The notes under the pieces: generated by a model | Told to the model about the DNA's origin: nothing | What the model saw: the letters and a program-made list of their open reading frames with translations, nothing else | The model's database searches: none | Program-made: the position numbers and the translations under genes | In this document: positions 22,567-26,502 of the stretch, in pieces | Layout of the letters: each line of letters starts with the position of its first letter | How positions within the stretch are numbered: the stretch's first letter is position 1 | Origin: Lachnospiraceae bacterium UBA3282 | Lineage (GTDB): Bacteria; Bacillota; Clostridia; Lachnospirales; Lachnospiraceae | DNA length: 26,502 nucleotides | NCBI GenBank assembly: GCA_002361735.1 | Contig: DETS01000040.1 | Location: 1,085 to 27,586 of the forward strand | Direction of reading: 5' to 3'

Positions 22567-23634
22567 ATGACAGACCTGACAGACCGCCTCGCTGCAGGTG
22601 ATCCGCTCTCCGACGACGAATGGCGTTTCCTGATCGAGGGCGGCTATGAAAAACAATTGTTATTTAATAAGGCGGATGAGGTGCGCAGGCAGCATTACGG
22701 CACGGATGTGTATATCCGCGGTCTGATTGAGATATCGAACTATTGCAAGAACGACTGCCTTTACTGCGGTATCCGTAAGAGCAATGGAAAGGCAGAGCGT
22801 TATCGTCTGACGGACGAGGAGATCTATCGGTGCTGTGAGGAAGGGTACCGTCTGGGATTCCGCACCTTTGTGTTGCAGGGCGGCGAGGACGGGAATGACA
22901 CGACAGAGCGCATAAGAAAGATTGTTTCTGCGATAAAGGAAAACAACCCGGACTGTGCGGTGACACTTTCCCTGGGAGAGCGGCAGCGCAGCGATTATGA
23001 AATATGGCATCAGGCGGGGACCGATCGTTATCTGCTGCGGCATGAGACGGCGACCCGCTCTCATTATGAAAAGCTTCACCCGCCGGAACAGCGCTTTGAC
23101 GAGCGTATGCGCTGTCTGCGGGACTTAAAAGAAATCGGCTATCAGGCAGGGGCGGGCTTTATGGTGGGTTCGCCTTTTCAGGGGACGGAGGAGCTGATCG
23201 CGGACATGCGGTTTTTGCAGGAATTTCAGCCTCATATGGTGGGAATCGGTCCCTTTATTCCCCATCACGATACGCCCTTTGCGGAATATTCTGCGGGCAC
23301 CTTGGAGCGCACGCTTATTATGGTGGCGCTCACCAGACTGACGCTGCCAAAGGCGCTGATTCCGGCAACTACGGCGCTTGGCACCATTCATCCGCAGGGA
23401 CGGGAACTCGGTCTGAAGGCGGGTGCCAATGTCGTGATGCCGAATCTCTCTCCCGTGCAGGTGCGCGGGCAGTACAGCCTATATGATAATAAGGCGCATA
23501 CCGGACAGGAGGCGGCAGAGGGGCTGGCGGCACTGAAAAAGAGTGTGGCGCAGGCGGGGTATCGAGTCGTGGAGAGTAGAGGGGACTTTGGTGGGAATGA
23601 AAGAACCGAGGCTTGCAACTGTGGGGATAGATAA
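22567..23634 (+). CDS. hydE: [FeFe]-hydrogenase maturase HydE (radical SAM)
   Basis: About 355 residues from the ATG at 22567 (GGAG upstream). An in-frame reading back to 22384 would translate the tRNA and was rejected. The radical-SAM motif is C-K-N-D-C-L-Y-C (C60, C64, C67). Other HydE features are G-G-E-D-G near 121, T-L-S-L-G-E, R-H-E-T-A-T and the G-P-F-I-P-H-H-D-T-P-F segment. HydE works with HydG and HydF to make the H-cluster, most likely acting on the Fe-CO-CN-cysteine complex made by HydG. BioB and PylB are relatives, but the immediate neighbour is hydG. No hydrogenase subunit gene is present. Confidence 0.93.
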   Translation: MTDLTDRLAAGDPLSDDEWRFLIEGGYEKQLLFNKADEVRRQHYGTDVYIRGLIEISNYCKNDCLYCGIRKSNGKAERYRLTDEEIYRCCEEGYRLGFRTFVLQGGEDGNDTTERIRKIVSAIKENNPDCAVTLSLGERQRSDYEIWHQAGTDRYLLRHETATRSHYEKLHPPEQRFDERMRCLRDLKEIGYQAGAGFMVGSPFQGTEELIADMRFLQEFQPHMVGIGPFIPHHDTPFAEYSAGTLERTLIMVALTRLTLPKALIPATTALGTIHPQGRELGLKAGANVVMPNLSPVQVRGQYSLYDNKAHTGQEAAEGLAALKKSVAQAGYRVVESRGDFGGNERTEACNCGDR

Positions 23635-23701
23635 ATAACGTGCGTTACAAAAAGGACAATGGGCTATAACAGCATGAAACATAGAAAGAAGGAAACAGAA
23701 G

Positions 23702-25141
23702 ATGTACGATCCGAAATCATTACATGCAGACGATTTTATCAATCACGAAGAAATCTTAGCGACGCTTGATTATGCGCAGAAAAATAAGGATAACCTGCCG
23801 TTGATCAACCAGATTCTCGAAAAGGCGCGCCCCCGAAAGGAAGGCAGCTCCACGGTCTGTGCGGGGCTTTCTCACAGAGAGGCGTCGGTGCTCCTTGCCT
23901 GTGAGGATAAAGAAATTCTGGAAAAGATTTATGCGCTGGCGGAGGAGATCAAACTTGCCTATTACGGCAACCGCATCGTGATTTTTGCCCCCCTTTACCT
24001 GTCAAATTACTGTGTAAACGGTTGTGTGTACTGTCCTTATCATACAAAGAATAAGGGCATTCCCCGAAAGAAACTGACGCAGGAGGAGGTCGGGCAGGAG
24101 GTGATCGCCCTACAGGATATGGGGCATAAGCGACTGGCGATCGAAGCGGGAGAAGACCCGGTGAACAACCCCATCGAGTATATTTTGGAGTGCATCCGGA
24201 CCATCTATTCCATTCAGCATAAAAACGGCGCCATTCGCCGTGTCAACGTGAACATTGCGGCGACTACGGTGGAGGAGTACCGGATGTTAAAGGACGCCGG
24301 CATCGGCACTTACATCCTCTTTCAGGAGACCTATCATAAGGAGAGCTACTTAAAACTGCATCCCACGGGGCCCAAGCACGATTACGATTACCACACCGAG
24401 GCGATGGATCGTGCCATGGAAGGCGGGATCGATGACGTGGGGCTGGGTGTGCTCTTTGGCCTGGAATTATATAAGTACGAGTTTGCGGGGCTGCTCATGC
24501 ACGCGGAACATCTGGAAGCCGTGCACGGAGTGGGTCCCCATACCATCAGCGTGCCGCGGGTCAAGCGGGCGGATGACATCGATCCCTCGGCGTTTGACAA
24601 CGGCATCGACGATGAGACTTTTGCTAAGCTGTGCGCCCTGATCCGCATAGCCGTGCCCTACACGGGCATGATCATTTCCACCAGAGAGAGTCAGGCGGTG
24701 CGCGAGAAAGTGATCCGTCTGGGCGTCTCCCAGATCTCGGGCGCATCCCGTACTTCGGTCGGCGGTTATACACAGGAGGAGAGACCCACGGATACGGAGC
24801 AGTTCGACGTCTCCGATCAGCGCAGCCTTGACGAAGTCATCAAATGGCTGATGGAGCTTGGCTATATCCCTTCCTTCTGTACGGCGTGCTATCGCGAGGG
24901 CAGGACGGGCGACCGCTTTATGAGCCTTTGCAAGACGGGACAGATTCAAAACTGCTGTCATCCCAATGCGCTGATGACTTTGAAAGAATATCTGATGGAC
25001 TATGCCTCCGACGAGACAAAGGCGATCGGCGAAGCGCTGATCCGGGCGGAACTGGCGAATATTCCCAAAGAACAGGTGCGGAAGATCGCGGAGGAGCATT
25101 TGCAGAAAATTGCGGAGGGCGTTCGCGACTTCCGCTTCTAA
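23702..25141 (+). CDS. hydG: [FeFe]-hydrogenase maturase HydG (radical SAM tyrosine lyase)
   Basis: A 479-residue enzyme that cleaves tyrosine to p-cresol and dehydroglycine, yielding the CO and CN ligands of the H-cluster. The radical-SAM motif is C-V-N-G-C-V-Y-C (C104, C108, C111). The C-terminal auxiliary-cluster motif C-x2-C-x22-C is present (C393, C396, C419), which separates HydG from the thiamine enzyme ThiH. The N-terminal F-I-N-H-E-E-I and the S-A-S-R-T-S-V-like G-A-S-R-T-S-V-G-G-Y block also fit. AAGAAGGAAAC precedes the ATG. It follows hydE after 67 bases, and its TAA stop overlaps a palindromic repeat. Confidence 0.95.
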   Translation: MYDPKSLHADDFINHEEILATLDYAQKNKDNLPLINQILEKARPRKEGSSTVCAGLSHREASVLLACEDKEILEKIYALAEEIKLAYYGNRIVIFAPLYLSNYCVNGCVYCPYHTKNKGIPRKKLTQEEVGQEVIALQDMGHKRLAIEAGEDPVNNPIEYILECIRTIYSIQHKNGAIRRVNVNIAATTVEEYRMLKDAGIGTYILFQETYHKESYLKLHPTGPKHDYDYHTEAMDRAMEGGIDDVGLGVLFGLELYKYEFAGLLMHAEHLEAVHGVGPHTISVPRVKRADDIDPSAFDNGIDDETFAKLCALIRIAVPYTGMIISTRESQAVREKVIRLGVSQISGASRTSVGGYTQEERPTDTEQFDVSDQRSLDEVIKWLMELGYIPSFCTACYREGRTGDRFMSLCKTGQIQNCCHPNALMTLKEYLMDYASDETKAIGEALIRAELANIPKEQVRKIAEEHLQKIAEGVRDFRF

Positions 25142-25191
25142 GAGAAAATTCCTTCGGAATTATCTCTGCGAGCTCCGCGATGCGGATCTCG
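25141..25191. repeat. Palindromic double-hairpin repeat between hydG and hydF
   Basis: Hairpin 1: arms 25141-25152 (AGAGAAAATTCC) and 25156-25167 (GGAATTATCTCT), loop TTC, one A-A mismatch. Hairpin 2: CGAGCTCCGC (25169-25178), loop GAT, GCGGATCTCG (25182-25191), one mismatch. It spans nearly the whole gap, ending beside the hydF ribosome binding site. Same family as 14335 and 9015. Confidence 0.82.
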
Positions 25192-25203
25192 GGAGGAATG
25201 ATT

Positions 25204-26472
25204 ATGAGCATGAACAACACCCCCGCGGGCGAGCGGGTACATATCGGCTTTTTCGGAAAACGCAACGCGGGCAAGTCCAGTCTGCTCAACGCGGTGACGG
25301 GGCAGGAACTGGCGGTGGTATCCCCGGTGGAGGGGACGACGACGGATCCTGTCTATAAGGCGATGGAGCTTCTGCCGCTGGGACCTGTGATGATGATCGA
25401 TACCCCCGGCTTTGACGACGAGGGAATGTTGGGAGAGCAGCGCGTCAAAAAAACAAAGCAGGTGCTTGAAAAGACCGATATCGCAGTACTGGCGGCGGAA
25501 GCGGCAGCGGGATTGACGGCTTGTGACGAGGAGCTCATTGCGCTTTTTAAGGAGCGGGAGATTCCGTATCTCGTCGTTTATACAAAATGCGATGCCGCAA
25601 ACGGATCTGTATCGGCAGGGAAGCAGCCACGGCAAACAGATGCAGGAAACAGCGGGCGGGTAATGGCGCGGGAGGCGGACGCGTCAGGCGATGATAGCAT
25701 AACAGATGTTATGCTTGTGAGTGCAACCACGGGTGCAGGCATCCACGAGTTAAAGGAGCGTCTCGCGGCAATGCTTCCTGACAAAGAGGAACGGCATCTC
25801 GCGGCGGATTTGGTTAAGCCCCTTGACTTGGTGGTACTGGTAGTGCCCATCGACTCGGCAGCGCCGAAAGGAAGGCTGATCCTGCCCCAGCAGCAAACGA
25901 TCCGCGATTTGTTGGAGGCGGGTGCGATTCCCGTGGTGACGCGGGAGACGGAGCTGGCGCAGACCCTTGCGAAACTGACGGAAACGCCCGCGCTTGTGAT
26001 TACGGACAGCCAGGCGTTCGAGGAAGTGGCAGCGATCGTGCCGCAGGAGATTCCGCTTACGTCTTTCTCTATTTTAATGGCGCGTTATAAAGGCTTTTTG
26101 AAGCTTGCCATAGAGGGGGCGGCAGCAATCGACAGTTTGCGGGACGGCGACAGGGTGTTGATCGCGGAGGGCTGCACGCATCACAGACAGTGCGACGACA
26201 TCGGAACGGTGAAGATTCCCCGTTTCTTAAAAAAGTACACGGGTAAGGAATTGGTGATAGAAACGTCGTCCGGTACGGGCTTTCCCGAAGAACTTACGCC
26301 CTATGCCCTTATCGTTCACTGCGGCGGCTGTATGCTGAATGAACGGGAAGTCCTGCGGCGGATGCGCTTTGCGGGCGGACAGGGCGTACCCGTGACCAAC
26401 TACGGGATCGCGATTGCGAAGATGAAGGGCATCCTGTCAAGGAGCATTGCCCCCATCACGGAGACGATTTAG
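25204..26472 (+). CDS. hydF: [FeFe]-hydrogenase maturation GTPase HydF
   Basis: About 422 residues from the ATG at 25204 (GGGAGG seven bases upstream); 25198 is an alternative. The GTPase domain has G-K-R-N-A-G-K-S (18-25), D-T-P-G-F (G3) and T-K-C-D (127-130, G4). The C-terminal cluster-binding domain has C-T-H (C324, H326) and H-C-G-G-C (H372, C373, C376), the HydF signature for a [4Fe-4S] cluster. HydF is the scaffold that receives the diiron subcluster and delivers it to HydA. Odd feature: residues about 131-170, between T-K-C-D and V-S-A-T-T-G-A-G, are a Gly/Ser/Asp-rich insert containing an 8-bp perfect inverted repeat (25696-25703 with 25708-25715). Last gene of the hydEGF unit; 30 bases of non-coding sequence follow. 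Confidence 0.94.
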   Translation: MSMNNTPAGERVHIGFFGKRNAGKSSLLNAVTGQELAVVSPVEGTTTDPVYKAMELLPLGPVMMIDTPGFDDEGMLGEQRVKKTKQVLEKTDIAVLAAEAAAGLTACDEELIALFKEREIPYLVVYTKCDAANGSVSAGKQPRQTDAGNSGRVMAREADASGDDSITDVMLVSATTGAGIHELKERLAAMLPDKEERHLAADLVKPLDLVVLVVPIDSAAPKGRLILPQQQTIRDLLEAGAIPVVTRETELAQTLAKLTETPALVITDSQAFEEVAAIVPQEIPLTSFSILMARYKGFLKLAIEGAAAIDSLRDGDRVLIAEGCTHHRQCDDIGTVKIPRFLKKYTGKELVIETSSGTGFPEELTPYALIVHCGGCMLNEREVLRRMRFAGGQGVPVTNYGIAIAKMKGILSRSIAPITETI

Positions 26473-26502
26473 AAAAAAGAATGGAGCATTCCTGTAATTC
26501 AG

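Noticed and set aside
24467..25099. Long antisense open frame of 210 codons opposite hydG
   Set aside because: It lies wholly over a gene with clear motifs, has no good ribosome binding site and its translation looks like a shadow of the + strand gene. The same holds for other minus-strand frames over prmA, thiI, rnjA and trhP.
23702..25141. ThiH (thiamine tyrosine lyase) instead of HydG
   Set aside because: The C-terminal C-x2-C-x22-C cluster motif and the hydE and hydF neighbours mark HydG.
24844..25203. N-terminal extension of hydF overlapping hydG
   Set aside because: The extra residues are an out-of-frame reading of hydG and the repeat element. The ATG at 25204 has GGGAGG at good spacing.

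Overview
The window reads as chromosomal core sequence from an anaerobic Firmicute of the class Clostridia, most likely family Lachnospiraceae. The evidence is the gene order (prmA-rsmE; the ireB-ruvX-yrzB block followed by mltG-like, trmR and trhP genes), a type III glutamine synthetase, a full set of [FeFe]-hydrogenase maturases, strong GGAGG-type ribosome binding sites and classic sigma-A promoters. Almost everything is on the + strand and genes are tightly packed, often with overlapping stop and start codons. No stretch over 300 bases lacks a gene. The genus cannot be fixed by eye.

Layout. 1-2457: an XpaC-like and a TelA-like pair. 2499-5087: prmA, a VanZ-family membrane protein and rsmE. 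5131-7517: a NifS-family cysteine desulfurase and a rhodanese-less ThiI, the pairing known from Bacillus for tRNA 4-thiouridine. 7549-7912: a compact Fst/Hol-Tox-like type I toxin-antitoxin candidate, with a short membrane peptide, a convergent antisense RNA, a shared hairpin and inverted repeats at both ends. 7985-8215 (minus strand): an HPr-like protein without the phosphorylatable histidine. 8320-9753: mtaB. 9885-14353: a solute-binding lipoprotein followed by a membrane GGDEF-EAL protein. 14497-20043: an eight-gene operon (ireB, ruvX, yrzB, rnjA, ylbF-like, a catalytic-domain-less mltG homologue, trmR, trhP). 20078-22370: glnN with a terminator in its leader. 22391-22462: tRNA-Gln(CUG). 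22567-26472: hydE, hydG and hydF.

Themes. Translation and RNA maintenance dominate: PrmA, RsmE, desulfurase/ThiI (s4U8), MtaB (ms2t6A37), TrhP/TrmR (ho5U34/mo5U34), RNase J and a tRNA gene. A second theme is anaerobic metabolism: GS III nitrogen assimilation, and HydE/G/F, which build the hydrogenase H-cluster although no hydrogenase structural gene lies here.

The most unusual structure is outside the standard genes. (1) A double-hairpin repeat recurs at 14335 and 25141, each starting at a gene's stop codon, and a third copy sits in frame inside mtaB, where it appears to add about 19 residues. (2) A related-looking pair of 45-bp tandem hairpin units with a pairing-preserving substitution lies at 17613-17702. 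(3) The toxin-antitoxin cassette is bounded by inverted promoter-containing repeats. (4) glnN has a leader terminator with a competing hairpin. (5) The tRNA-Gln promoter is embedded in the glnN terminator. (6) A 17-bp dyad occurs twice, with a near-match at the solute-binding-protein promoter. No CRISPR array, prophage, transposase or origin was seen.
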